DNA from: a virus
DNA: 46,249 nt
IMG/VR virus record: IMGVR_UViG_3300005096_000069
Coordinates: 1-46,249 of that record
Direction: 5' to 3' (one strand)
A program made the position numbers and the translations under genes. Below the pieces are notes generated by a model that ran no database searches, was not told the DNA's origin, and saw only the letters and a list, made by a program, of their open reading frames with translations. This document shows, piece by piece, positions 23,904 through 32,766 of the stretch. Positions within the stretch are counted from its first letter, which is position 1. Every line of letters begins with the position of its first letter.

Positions 23904-24893
23904 TCAGGCCGCGTTGACCTTGCAGGTAGCAAACGGCACGTTCACGCCGACGCCGAGGCGCGACACAAACTGGACGTACTCCTCGCCCGTGGTCCGGGCG
24001 TGGTCCGAGTTGGCCTCCGTGGCGGATGCCTCGCGGATCGGTTCGCGCTCCTGCAAGAAGACGGCCTTCACCGGAGCGTCGTTGCGGAACACGTACCAAT
24101 CGTTAGTGGTGAGGCGCGACGTGAACCGGAAGGTCACGTTGACGCCCGACACCATGACGGCGTTGCTGATCGCCGCCCCCGTGGTCGCCACTACCGAGTG
24201 AACCAGTGGACCCTGGAACGCCTCGGTGAACGCCTGGGTCAACGTGACCGGGGCGTAGATCGTGTATGACTCGTTCGAGACGTCCGGCTCGAAGTAGGGC
24301 TGCCCCTTCGAGTTCTGGAACTGCGCCATCCGCGTGACCGCGGAGAAGAAGTCGGCGATGATGTTCGCCGCGGTGACTCCCGATGCAGAGACGATGTTCC
24401 CGCCCGACACGCCGAAGCGGTCGCTCGATCCACCGTCCTGGGCCGCGTACAACGCAGCGCCGTCGGGGGCGTTCGGGATGGCCGGGAGCAAGCTGGCGCT
24501 GCCCTCGACGACCTCGATGAAGAACCGCGACGGGAGGCTCAGGAAGTTGGTCGCGAGCGAACGCGCCTCCCCCATGAGATCGCCGACGAGGTTGTCGCTG
24601 CGGTCGTCCCGCTGCCACTTGATCCGCTTGGCATAGCGGAAGTTCGTGACGGAGAACTGCACCGAGTCGGTGCCTTCCTCGGGGATCGGGTCGCCGAGCG
24701 GCCACAGTTCGGGGTACGGCATCGACTTGCGAAGTCCGTAGATCTCTGTCCGCTTGTCGGACGTCACCCCGAGGAGCATCACGTTGCCGAGGTTCTGAAG
24801 CACGCCATCGAAGTCCGAGTGGTACGTGTTCCAGAAATCGGACCGGATGCCAGCCACGAGGGTTTCGCCGGTGCGGATGATGGGTCCAGCCAT
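23904..24893 (-). CDS. Major capsid protein, Mu gpT-like
   Basis: 329 residues. The N-terminus (LVAGIRSDFWNTYHSDFD), the segment TEIYGLRKSMPYPELWPLGD and the helical RYAKRIKWQRDDRSDNLVGD match the layout of the Mu-like major head subunit family. Gene order (protease/scaffold, decoration, then this) supports it. Start ATG 24893 has TGGAGC about nine bases before it. Residues 145-175 are a Gly/Ser-rich loop region. Hundreds of copies should build the icosahedral shell. Confidence 0.82.
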   Translation of the reverse strand: MAGPIIRTGETLVAGIRSDFWNTYHSDFDGVLQNLGNVMLLGVTSDKRTEIYGLRKSMPYPELWPLGDPIPEEGTDSVQFSVTNFRYAKRIKWQRDDRSDNLVGDLMGEARSLATNFLSLPSRFFIEVVEGSASLLPAIPNAPDGAALYAAQDGGSSDRFGVSGGNIVSASGVTAANIIADFFSAVTRMAQFQNSKGQPYFEPDVSNESYTIYAPVTLTQAFTEAFQGPLVHSVVATTGAAISNAVMVSGVNVTFRFTSRLTTNDWYVFRNDAPVKAVFLQEREPIREASATEANSDHARTTGEEYVQFVSRLGVGVNVPFATCKVNAA

Positions 24894-25001
24894 CGTACAT
24901 GCTCCAGTCTGGGGGTGGTTGGGGGTCGGCCACTATGACCGCTCCCCGGTGGATCTTGCTCTTCAGGCCCGCGTGGGATGCGCGCCGATGCTTCTGTGTG
25001 G

Positions 25002-25460
25002 TTACGCGCCGATGCTTCCGAGGACGTCGATGAACAGGACGTCGGCCGCGTCAGTGACGCGCAGACGGACACCCGCCATGACGTGACCGACGAGATGGCT
25101 CGAAGCCGTCTGAGTGATCGAGTACGTGCCGTCGTCGTTCGCGTACACGGGCTTATTGAAGTCCGTGTCATCGTTCGCGAGTGCTCCGACAGCGAGGTCG
25201 CGGACCATGAAACCGCCCGGGCAGATGCGCGCGGACGGGTTCGGGGTCGGGGTGGTCGCTCCGAGGACGGCGTCACCGAAGTGCCAGCCGACCATGCGAT
25301 CGGCATCGGTGCCGTCGTACGGCTTGATCCGGCCCGACGTGGTATCCGCCGAGCAGAGCGAGCCGTTGTAGATCTGGGCGCCGACGAGGACGAGCATCGC
25401 CTTCGTGCCGTAGCCCTTGACGTCTTCGGTGCGCCAGTCGGCGTTTCCGGTCAAAGCCAT
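25002..25460 (-). CDS. Putative head decoration protein, 152 aa
   Basis: Starts MALTGNADWRTEDVKGYGTK. It is a beta-rich protein with small-residue loops (VGWHFGDAVLGATTPTP), of the length and position (between protease/scaffold and capsid genes) usual for phage head decoration proteins. A 14-base copy of its last coding bases is repeated just downstream (24981-24994 and 25005-25018). Assignment is from context. Confidence 0.65.
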   Translation of the reverse strand: MALTGNADWRTEDVKGYGTKAMLVLVGAQIYNGSLCSADTTSGRIKPYDGTDADRMVGWHFGDAVLGATTPTPNPSARICPGGFMVRDLAVGALANDDTDFNKPVYANDDGTYSITQTASSHLVGHVMAGVRLRVTDAADVLFIDVLGSIGA

Positions 25461-25514
25461 TTCACTTCTCGTTTCTTGGTTCTGGGGTGCGTTGTCGGGC
25501 TCGGGTGCGCGCCG

Positions 25515-26915
25515 TTAGGCCGTCGCGCCCATCATCCTGGGGACGTTGATCTTGAGGAATGCCGCCTTGTCAGACGCCATCCCCATCCCGTCTCGGCGCA
25601 GGTCCTCGTACTGGGCCTCCGCGCGGCGGGCGGCGGACAGGTGATCCGGCCCCTGGGTGGCGAACGCCGCCACCTCGGCCGAGTCGCCCGCACCATGAGC
25701 TGTTGCGCCCTCGACGGTCGGGGCCGGATCTTCGGGCATCTCGGCCTCGAAGGCCGCGACGATCGACTCGAATGCGTCTGCCGGCAGGCAGGACGAGAAC
25801 GCCTTGATCTGCCCGAGCGTGTCCTCGGTGAGGTTGTGTCGCTGGAGTCGCTTCACGGCGGCATCGTATCGGGCCGTCTGAGCGTCCTTCGCGTCACGCC
25901 CGGCCGCGATGGCGCGCTGAGCCAGCAACGCGCCCTGGGCAGCGAAGTCGTTGCCGGTGCGGGCGGCGGGATCGCCGCCATCCACGCCGGTCGATACGTC
26001 CGCGCCGACGATCGGTTTGGACGGAACGACCGCGGGCGGCACGATCGGGGGCGCGTCGGCGGAGAACTTATTCTTGTCCTCGTCGTCCTTGTCCTCATCC
26101 TCGTCCGCTGCGGCCTTCAGCTTCGCCTTCTCGGCGAGAGCCTCTTCCTTCTCCTCGTCCGTCATGCCCTCGTATTCGTCGGCATCGTCATCGGGGTCGG
26201 ATTCGGCCTTGCCACCGGCGAACACGGCGACGGATGCGGCGATGCCAGCAACCATCAGCTTGAGTTCGTCGAGGTCCGCCTTCGTCGCGAATGCCGCGAG
26301 GTCGTCGTTTGGTCGGGCCATGTCGTGCTCCATGTGTTCGATTTCGGCGGACTGCGCGGCAGTCGCGTTGAACAGGTATCCTCGCGCTGCTCCTGAATTC
26401 ACGCAAGCCCGGGAGAGGAAATCTGCCCCGGCGACGGAAACGGTCTCCGCGACCGACCCATTCACGGCGAGGTTCGGGAACCGGAAGAACGGCACCTCGC
26501 TATCCAGCAGGGCAATCGAGTTGATCTCGGGCTCGTCGTAGTCGTGGACCTCGACCGACCTGTAGGGGTACCGGCCGTCGCAGATTGAGAAGAACGTCTC
26601 CGCGTGGAGGTTCACGAGGTCGCCGAAGATGGCCGCGATGACCTCGCCCTCGTGGGTGATCTTCCGGACCTCCTTGAGGATCATCGACCCTGCCCGCTCA
26701 GCGACTGCGCCCGGCTTGTGGTGCCGGATGTGAGCCGGTGCCATGTAGTCGCTCGCCCGTCGCTCGATGTCCTTGGCGAGTGCGGCGCGCAGCCACTCCT
26801 CGTCGATCGCGGGGTTCTGGTCGTGCGCGCCCTCAGGCACCTCAGCGAAGAACGGCACGTTGCGGATGTTGTACGTGCCGTCGGGGTTCTGGTCGGACTC
26901 GTAGCGGATTGCCAT
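25515..26915 (-). CDS. Prohead protease fused to scaffold (Mu gpI-like)
   Basis: About 466 residues from ATG 26915 (MAIRYESDQNPDG); ATG 26924 is possible and the frame is open to 26966. The first 210 residues look like the phage I-type protease (APAHIRHHKPGAV with a candidate catalytic His, and VNLHAETFFSICDGRYPYRS). The remainder is charged and helical, with an acidic tract near 255-300 (DEDEDKDDEDKNKF) and Pro-rich linkers, as expected of an internal scaffold that is cleaved away. Precise catalytic residues are not assigned. Confidence 0.72.
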   Translation of the reverse strand: MAIRYESDQNPDGTYNIRNVPFFAEVPEGAHDQNPAIDEEWLRAALAKDIERRASDYMAPAHIRHHKPGAVAERAGSMILKEVRKITHEGEVIAAIFGDLVNLHAETFFSICDGRYPYRSVEVHDYDEPEINSIALLDSEVPFFRFPNLAVNGSVAETVSVAGADFLSRACVNSGAARGYLFNATAAQSAEIEHMEHDMARPNDDLAAFATKADLDELKLMVAGIAASVAVFAGGKAESDPDDDADEYEGMTDEEKEEALAEKAKLKAAADEDEDKDDEDKNKFSADAPPIVPPAVVPSKPIVGADVSTGVDGGDPAARTGNDFAAQGALLAQRAIAAGRDAKDAQTARYDAAVKRLQRHNLTEDTLGQIKAFSSCLPADAFESIVAAFEAEMPEDPAPTVEGATAHGAGDSAEVAAFATQGPDHLSAARRAEAQYEDLRRDGMGMASDKAAFLKINVPRMMGATA

Positions 26916-26970
26916 GCCCCCCATGATCCGCGCGCCCGGCGGATCGCGCAACCGGGGAGGGAGCAATTCT

Positions 26971-27954
26971 CTACGAGTAGAGCGATCCAGCCGTGTTCGC
27001 GATGAAGTTGCGATGCGGCCGGAACGACGAGAACTGTGCGGGCTCGACCCGCCGGAGGTTCCCGTTGGCGTCCAGCCAGCCCTTGCGCTTTGCCTCGAAC
27101 TTGGTCACAGGTCGCATGGAATGACGACAATTATACCCGTAGGGGGTCGTGTGTGTGCGCCAGATGGCGTCCTCGGTCGGGGCGACGAGCCCGACGGCTG
27201 CCAAGTGGTTCTCGCCGCCGTCCTCCTTCGCTCGCCCCCGGCGTGTGTCGGCGTCGCGTGACCCGATGACCTGGAACCCGAGCATGAACTTCGAGACGCC
27301 CGGCTTGCGCATCTCCTGGAACTCGCCCGCCGTGTACGCGGTCGTCAGGTTGGTCCGGTAGACGGTCTGCGAGTACGCCTTGGACCATCCCGTCATCTCA
27401 GCGATGGCCGCCTTGGCGGTCGGGACCGGTGCGCCCTCGTTGGCGAGCTTGGCGATGAACCTCTGGAGACGGGACGTGACGGCATCGTCCACCGATCGCG
27501 CGGCGGCGAACCCCCAGCGTTCGTACGCCTTGGCGACCGCGATGCCAGTGCGCGCGAGGATCGGGTGGCGCGAGAGGATCGAAGCGACCGCGGAGTCGAA
27601 GCCCACGTCGGGGACCACCGGGAACGCTTCGGACGCGAACGCCGCGACGGTCATGGTGTCCGGCTCCAGATCGTTCAGGGCGGTCCCCGTCTCGACGTCG
27701 GCCATGTCGTCCGCGGTCACGCCCTCGGCCCCGAGGAGCAGGTGAACGCGTCGACGCCCGAGGAGGTCGGACAGGACCATCCCCTCCTCGATGATGCGGG
27801 CGACGTCAGCGAACGCAGCCTCTTGTCCGGTCCCTCGCGCATGAGAGCCCACGAGGCGACCGATCGCTTCGGTCAGCGCGCGGGGGTCTCGACCCCCCAG
27901 AGCGGATAGCTCGGCGTCCACGCGACGTGCGCGGCGCTTGGCCCGCCCCATCAT
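26971..27954 (-). CDS. MuF/SPP1 gp7-like minor head protein
   Basis: 327 residues, starting MMGRAKRRARRVDAELSALG and overlapping the portal gene by 4 bases. The C-terminal part carries the family signature: YRTNLTTAYTAGEFQEM, then GSRDADTRRGR and HLAAVG, ending in PYGYNCRHS. MuF proteins sit inside or on the portal and help head assembly or DNA entry. Position directly after the portal gene is the standard order. No toxin domain is fused, unlike some MuF relatives. Confidence 0.85.
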   Translation of the reverse strand: MMGRAKRRARRVDAELSALGGRDPRALTEAIGRLVGSHARGTGQEAAFADVARIIEEGMVLSDLLGRRRVHLLLGAEGVTADDMADVETGTALNDLEPDTMTVAAFASEAFPVVPDVGFDSAVASILSRHPILARTGIAVAKAYERWGFAAARSVDDAVTSRLQRFIAKLANEGAPVPTAKAAIAEMTGWSKAYSQTVYRTNLTTAYTAGEFQEMRKPGVSKFMLGFQVIGSRDADTRRGRAKEDGGENHLAAVGLVAPTEDAIWRTHTTPYGYNCRHSMRPVTKFEAKRKGWLDANGNLRRVEPAQFSSFRPHRNFIANTAGSLYS

Positions 27955-29354
27955 GCGCCCCCTTCCGGCCCCATCGACGGGATGGACGCCAGCGCGCTCT
28001 GGCCCTCGATGCCCAGATCGGACAACGGATCAACCGGCGGCTCGATGCCCTCGATCACGTCGTCGGAGTCGGTCGGCATCGTCCATCCGAGTCGATCGTA
28101 GACCTCGGACTTCACTAGCGGGATGCCCGCCTGGAGGATCGTCGCAACCTGCGTAGCCGTCTCCGTCGGGTTCGTCGAGTCAACCGAGGTCGCCGTCATG
28201 CGGGGAACGAATGCGTCGGCAAGCCCGAGGTTCGCGATCTCCTTGCGGTTCCAGTACCAGATGGCGCGCATCATCTGGTCCGACAGCGCCTCGTAGAGGA
28301 CCGTTCGGTCATACCCAACCAACGTCTCAGACGTCTCGGCTTCGGTCTCCGCGCGGGCATTCGATCCGACATCGGACCCGCCGCCGGACGGAAGGACCGC
28401 CCCGAGGATCAACTGGGTGATGCCCTCATCGAGGTACCGCAGCCACTCGAAGACCTGGGAGTGCCCCGCGCCGCCTGCCCATAGCACGTCGAGCTCATCC
28501 TCGACGTCCATGGCAAACGATCCGCCCTGGCGCATGTCCTCGAGCTTGGCGAGATATGCGTCGCGCACTTCCTCGTTATCTAGGGGAGAGCTGGAGCTCG
28601 ACTTGATCTTTGCGACGACGATGCCGCGCGCCCACTTCTCGAGCCCCTCCAGTCCCTCGCGGAGAACTACGCCCTTGGCGTAGTGGTAGAAATAGATCGC
28701 CTCGGCCAGCCCGCGGCCATGCGACAACCGAGACTCCTCGTTGTCGTACGAGAAGTGAATGAGCGGCGCGTTGCGGTGGATCGGCGCCCACGTTGCCGAC
28801 TCAAGATCGTGCAGCTCGTAGCGCATCTGGAGCTTCTCGCCCGCGGGTCGCTGATCGTTCCATGACGGAACCGGGCGAATGCGCCGCTTGTCGATGTCCG
28901 ATATGTGGGTCGGCATCCACCAGTTCTGGAGCTTCCCGCCGATCGTCATGGGGACGCGTCGTCCGTTCATGTAGCCCCACGTCTCGCCGAGGAACACTCC
29001 CTTGGCGAGGTGGTACCGGGACTGGGTGAACCCGCGGACGAGGTCGATGATCTCCTCCCCGAGCATGGCGGCATCCTCGTCGATCTTGCGCGGGTTCCGC
29101 TTGCCGGCGACGACCGACCAGTCGCGGCCAGCGACGGAGTGCAGGCGCTGCTCGAACGCGTGCTTGATGACGGCATCGCGCTGGACCTTCTCCCAGTACT
29201 CCGGGTCCTGGGCGAGCGCGTAATCGGGGTCATATACCTCGACGCCGTTCCGGTACGCGACGCCGAGGGCGTGCGCGTAGAGGCGCGAGTTAATCGCGCG
29301 CTGGAACATGAACGAGCCGCTGCCCTCGCCGTTGCCGTCGTTCAATGTGGACAT
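27951..29354 (-). CDS. Portal protein, DUF935/Mu gp29-like
   Basis: 467 residues. The N-terminal third (YDPDYALAQDPEYWEKVQRD, HSVAGRDWSVVAGKR) and the C-terminal core (YLDEGITQLILGAVLPSGGG followed by SNARAETEAETSETLVGYDR) match the DUF935 portal family. Twelve copies should form the DNA entry channel at one capsid vertex. It begins immediately after the terminase gene stop. Confidence 0.87.
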   Translation of the reverse strand: MSTLNDGNGEGSGSFMFQRAINSRLYAHALGVAYRNGVEVYDPDYALAQDPEYWEKVQRDAVIKHAFEQRLHSVAGRDWSVVAGKRNPRKIDEDAAMLGEEIIDLVRGFTQSRYHLAKGVFLGETWGYMNGRRVPMTIGGKLQNWWMPTHISDIDKRRIRPVPSWNDQRPAGEKLQMRYELHDLESATWAPIHRNAPLIHFSYDNEESRLSHGRGLAEAIYFYHYAKGVVLREGLEGLEKWARGIVVAKIKSSSSSPLDNEEVRDAYLAKLEDMRQGGSFAMDVEDELDVLWAGGAGHSQVFEWLRYLDEGITQLILGAVLPSGGGSDVGSNARAETEAETSETLVGYDRTVLYEALSDQMMRAIWYWNRKEIANLGLADAFVPRMTATSVDSTNPTETATQVATILQAGIPLVKSEVYDRLGWTMPTDSDDVIEGIEPPVDPLSDLGIEGQSALASIPSMGPEGGA

Positions 29355-31859
29355 TTACCAGCCTCTCAGTCCGTCTCGGCCGCGTTTCCCGCGATGACCG
29401 CCACCCGGGACGATGCGCCCCAGGATGTCGTCGTGTTCGCGTGCCGCGTTGGTCTTTGGGCTCCCGAGTATCCGCCGCCGCTCCTTGGCGATGAAGTCGA
29501 GGCCCGACGCCAACGCATCAAGCATATCGTCTCGCTTGCCATTGGGGAACGCGCCGGACTCGTCGAGGAACGGAGCGTTCCAATTGGCGCGCACCAGCGA
29601 CATATCCCCAGCCTGGGCGATCGGCGACGCGGTGGACACGATCCGGAGATCCTTGTCGCCGGTCGGGCGGTACTCCTCGCACCGGAACCCCTCGGCCCCA
29701 AGGAGTCGCTCGTATCGCTCGAACTGCGCGATCCCCGCCTGCCCCGGGTCGCGCTGGATGAGGATGGTCACTCCGGGTCCGTCCTGCTTGGCCGTGGCGA
29801 TCACGGTCTGCTCGACGTCGTGAGGACGCATCTGCACGCGAACGATGTCCTCGATGCACACCGTGTCGTCGCGCCAGTCCCGGGCGATCAGAACGCCCGC
29901 CGTAGCGTCTCCGTCAGTCGTGCCAGCGAGATCCCACGACCGGACTCGAAAGCACTCCTTCCGAAAGCACGACTCGACGATGTGGAGCCACTTTCGCTCG
30001 AAGAACCCGCCCTCAAGTGGAGCCGGGCGCTGCTGGTACATCGCAGCCCAGAAGTAACCAGCCATGCCACCCACGCGCTTCGCGATCTTCTTGAGGGCCT
30101 TCATCGGCCACCGTTCCGGCCACAGGGCATCTCCGATGGAGCGCCCTAGTGGGTCCGGGACCTCCTCGCAGATCGCGGGGATGCGGACGATGTCCCACTG
30201 TTCGGCCTCTGGGTCCTCGGCCATCTCCGCTTTCAATCGGCCGATCAGGTCGTCCTCATGCCACCTGGTGTTGTGGACGACGAAGCCCTCGGCCACAAAG
30301 CACTCCGAACCGGCGACTGTGATGTCGTACACGCGCGAGCGCCCCGCGGGCTTTACCTCAGAGATCACGTCAATGCGCGGGGCGTCGATGTCGAACTTAA
30401 GGAGCGTCGAATACGCAGTAGACGTGATCGGTGCCGGGCTATTGGGTGGGGTGTTCGTGCGCGTGGACTGGCATACCTTGCCGGGGCGCACACCACAGAG
30501 CATCGCCACGAGCCTCGCGTCCTCGATGAGCCCGAGACTCCCAGACACGAGGCGCCACGTGTCGTCGTACTTCGGGTCACGCCACCCGTCTGCCTCGCAG
30601 AGCCCCTTGAGGAACGCTCGCTGGGATGCGCGGTCAGACCTGAATATCCAATCTGGAACACGCTTCAACAGAGCCCCCACCCCCGCCGTCAGGCCAAGAC
30701 CCTCCAGTCGACGGCCCGCGCTCGCGCTGTCGACCCGGTAGTAGCCAAAGCGGGTCTCCTTCGGGGTCTTCCCAAGATATCGCTCCATCGAGTCGATAAC
30801 TCGGGCGTTGAGTTCCCCGTGAACGCCCTTAGCGACGCACACGCACCACGCCCTTGACTTGTAGGTCTTGCCGGTCGGCTTGTAGGTCTGGCGCTTCTCC
30901 CACAACGTGACCCATCCGTCTCCCACCATGAAACCAAAGAACCACGCAAAGCCTGGATCGTGCTCCTGCCCACCGATGCGCTCGTTGAGAGTCACGACTC
31001 GGTCGCCGCGACTCAGCTCCGATGCCTTGCGCCACGTGCCGTCCTCCAAGAGGAATGGGTGCCGAGCATTCACCCGCAGAGCCAGCCTCCCCCTGGAGGA
31101 GGACACCTCCAGGATCTCGTCCTCACCAGAGCACCGGCTGGCAGTGACCTCCCTCGGCTCGAATTCCCCGCCTTCGTAGGCGAGGACCGACTCTCCGGCC
31201 TTGATTGCCTCGATGGGGCGCCATGTGCCGTCAGCCATACAGACACGCTCCCCCTCGGCCACGCACATCATGACGACGCAGACGGCCCCCGGCTCGAGGC
31301 GCGTTGCCGCGACGGACTGCCACCATTCCCATTGTTTCTCGCGGATGACCTCCGAATGCGCCTCCTCGGCGTTCTTCACGGGGTCGTCGATGACCATGAG
31401 GCGGAAGCCACGCCCGGTCAACTCGCCGCCGATGCCCGTGCAGAACATCCCGCCACCGGTCGTCAGCTCGATCTCGGTCGACGACTGCTTCGACTTGTCC
31501 ATCTTGAGACCGAGAGCCGGGCCGTGCTCTTTGATGACCGAGCGCACCATGCGCCCCCATCGCGAGGCGAACGTCGCTCCGTACGAGATGACCGTGACCC
31601 ACTCGCCGGGGAACCAATGCAGGAACCAGATCGGCGTCCACTTGGAGACCATCCACGATTTGCCGTGACGCGGCGGGGCCTCGAAGATGATGAACCCGCC
31701 GCCCTCGGCGAACTTCTGCGCGATCCGCCGGCCGATCAACCGGGCCATCGGGTGCCGGATGAACTTCCTGTCGAACGCCGCCGCGGTCCTGTCCGGCGTC
31801 AGGAACTTGAGTGAGTCCTCGACAGCCGCCGCGGTGGTCGCGTCACTTGTCGAGTGCAT
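29355..31859 (-). CDS. terL: Terminase large subunit interrupted by an intein
   Basis: 834 residues as translated, about 502 after protein splicing. Extein features: Walker A APPRHGKS at 61-68, Walker B VIDDP at 156-160, and after the intein TRWHEDDLIGRL, the classic ATPase coupling segment of phage terminases. The C-terminal nuclease half shows RSWDLAGTTDGDAT (catalytic Asp) and later acidic segments. It cuts and pumps DNA into heads through the portal. The start overlaps the small subunit gene by 17 bases. The intein occupies residues 199-530. Confidence 0.93.
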   Translation of the reverse strand: MHSTSDATTAAAVEDSLKFLTPDRTAAAFDRKFIRHPMARLIGRRIAQKFAEGGGFIIFEAPPRHGKSWMVSKWTPIWFLHWFPGEWVTVISYGATFASRWGRMVRSVIKEHGPALGLKMDKSKQSSTEIELTTGGGMFCTGIGGELTGRGFRLMVIDDPVKNAEEAHSEVIREKQWEWWQSVAATRLEPGAVCVVMMCVAEGERVCMADGTWRPIEAIKAGESVLAYEGGEFEPREVTASRCSGEDEILEVSSSRGRLALRVNARHPFLLEDGTWRKASELSRGDRVVTLNERIGGQEHDPGFAWFFGFMVGDGWVTLWEKRQTYKPTGKTYKSRAWCVCVAKGVHGELNARVIDSMERYLGKTPKETRFGYYRVDSASAGRRLEGLGLTAGVGALLKRVPDWIFRSDRASQRAFLKGLCEADGWRDPKYDDTWRLVSGSLGLIEDARLVAMLCGVRPGKVCQSTRTNTPPNSPAPITSTAYSTLLKFDIDAPRIDVISEVKPAGRSRVYDITVAGSECFVAEGFVVHNTRWHEDDLIGRLKAEMAEDPEAEQWDIVRIPAICEEVPDPLGRSIGDALWPERWPMKALKKIAKRVGGMAGYFWAAMYQQRPAPLEGGFFERKWLHIVESCFRKECFRVRSWDLAGTTDGDATAGVLIARDWRDDTVCIEDIVRVQMRPHDVEQTVIATAKQDGPGVTILIQRDPGQAGIAQFERYERLLGAEGFRCEEYRPTGDKDLRIVSTASPIAQAGDMSLVRANWNAPFLDESGAFPNGKRDDMLDALASGLDFIAKERRRILGSPKTNAAREHDDILGRIVPGGGHRGKRGRDGLRGW
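30270..31265 (-). mobile_element. Intein with LAGLIDADG-type endonuclease in terL
   Basis: 332 residues within the terminase. Block A starts at Cys199 (CVAEGERVCMADGTWRPIE). A block B-like region has RVNARHPFLLEDGTWRKASE with His267. Two dodecapeptide endonuclease motifs are FFGFMVGDGWV (about 308) and FLKGLCEADGW (about 416). Blocks F/G read SRVYDITVAGSECFVAEGF and end HN before Thr531 as the first extein residue. All parts for self-splicing and homing look intact. It interrupts a highly conserved ATPase motif, a usual choice for inteins because precise removal is then required. Confidence 0.9.
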
Positions 31860-32421
31860 CGGCCAGATCCAGCGCCTGCGCGAGCAGCGCCGGGTCGGAC
31901 ATGATGCGAGAAGTATCGACCGACTCGGTGGCGGCGTCCTCGGCGGACGGGGCTCCGCCTGGGCCAGGGGACGTCATCACGACGACGTGGCGCTCGGCGG
32001 CGGCTGCCATGTCGGCGAGGGCCTTCACGTCCGTCGCGCGGATCACCGGGGCCTCGACGTCAGGGTCGGACTCATGCCGGTCCTGGGCATCGGATATGTG
32101 CTGGAGAGCCCGTTCCGCGACGCTCTGGGCGGTGGTCGATAGCGACATGTGGCGACGGATAAAGTCCGCGCGCTGAGCCCGCAGATCGTCGAGGACCGTG
32201 ACGGCCGCGGAAGCGTCGAATGCCCGCGCTCGCTCGCGCCACTGGTGCGTCTTCGCCCAGTCCGCCACATGCATCGGGCGAGATCCGGTGACGCGTGCAG
32301 TCTCCGCGATCGACCGCTCGCCCCCGTCCACAGCCTGAGTCAGGTAGTGGATGAAGGCGAGGTGGTGGGGCTCAGGTTCTTCGGGGCGGCGTGCCCACGC
32401 GGGGGCGATGTGGTCGGTCAT
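31843..32421 (-). CDS. Terminase small subunit-like DNA-binding protein
   Basis: 192 residues, starting MTDHIAPAWARRPEEPEPHH. Residues about 35-65 form a helix-turn-helix (RSIAETARVTGSRPMHVADW), followed by a helical oligomerisation region and a flexible acidic C-terminus. Placement directly before terL and overlap with it fit the small terminase subunit that recognises the packaging site. Family assignment is from position and HTH. Confidence 0.72.
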   Translation of the reverse strand: MTDHIAPAWARRPEEPEPHHLAFIHYLTQAVDGGERSIAETARVTGSRPMHVADWAKTHQWRERARAFDASAAVTVLDDLRAQRADFIRRHMSLSTTAQSVAERALQHISDAQDRHESDPDVEAPVIRATDVKALADMAAAAERHVVVMTSPGPGGAPSAEDAATESVDTSRIMSDPALLAQALDLADALDK

Positions 32422-32436
32422 GGTGCGCCTTCTTCA

Positions 32437-32691
32437 TCATCGCGATCCCTCCCAGGGGTGGAACAGCGATGCGTTGACGTCGTCGAGTAGTTCCTCATCA
32501 GCGTCGCGCAATGTGCGCTGTACGTCAAGGGCGGCGGCGCGGCGCGACATCTCCTCGACCCGTCCGGGGGGCGGGCTCATGCCCTTGCGAATCTGGCGTA
32601 GGTCCATGAACGGCAGCGTGAGGATCATCGCGTGCCGGGCGCCTGGGTCGCTCATCCGGTGCGGGTCATCGTCGGCCGGGTGTCGTGCCAT
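32437..32691 (-). CDS. Hypothetical protein, 84 aa, first gene of the virion operon
   Basis: Starts MARHPADDDPHRMSDPG; an internal ATG (MSDPGARHAM) is an alternative. It is a small charged helical protein with RQIRKGMSPPPGRVEEMSRR in the middle. It begins just downstream of the terminator hairpin at 32711-32738, so a virion-operon promoter probably lies around 32692-32710, or readthrough supplies it. Function unknown. Confidence 0.65.
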   Translation of the reverse strand: MARHPADDDPHRMSDPGARHAMILTLPFMDLRQIRKGMSPPPGRVEEMSRRAAALDVQRTLRDADEELLDDVNASLFHPWEGSR

Positions 32692-32710
32692 GCCTTCCAG
32701 GGTAACAAGA

Positions 32711-32738
32711 ACGGGCGACCCCTTGCGAGGTCGCCCGT
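32711..32738 (-). terminator. Intrinsic terminator closing the early block
   Basis: ACGGGCGACC (32711-32720) and GGTCGCCCGT (32729-32738) form a perfect ten-base-pair stem with an eight-base loop. Read leftward, the hairpin is followed by TCTTGTTACC, a T-rich tail. It lies between the HTH gene stop (32767) and the first virion gene, separating early from late transcription. Confidence 0.75.
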
Positions 32739-32766
32739 CGTCGTGTAGTCGCGTAGAATGCGGTGG

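Noticed and set aside
25002-26396. Long plus-strand frame of 472 codons opposite the capsid protease genes
   Set aside because: High GC creates long antisense frames; its composition (Arg/Val/Gly-rich) and lack of a ribosome site mark it as a shadow.
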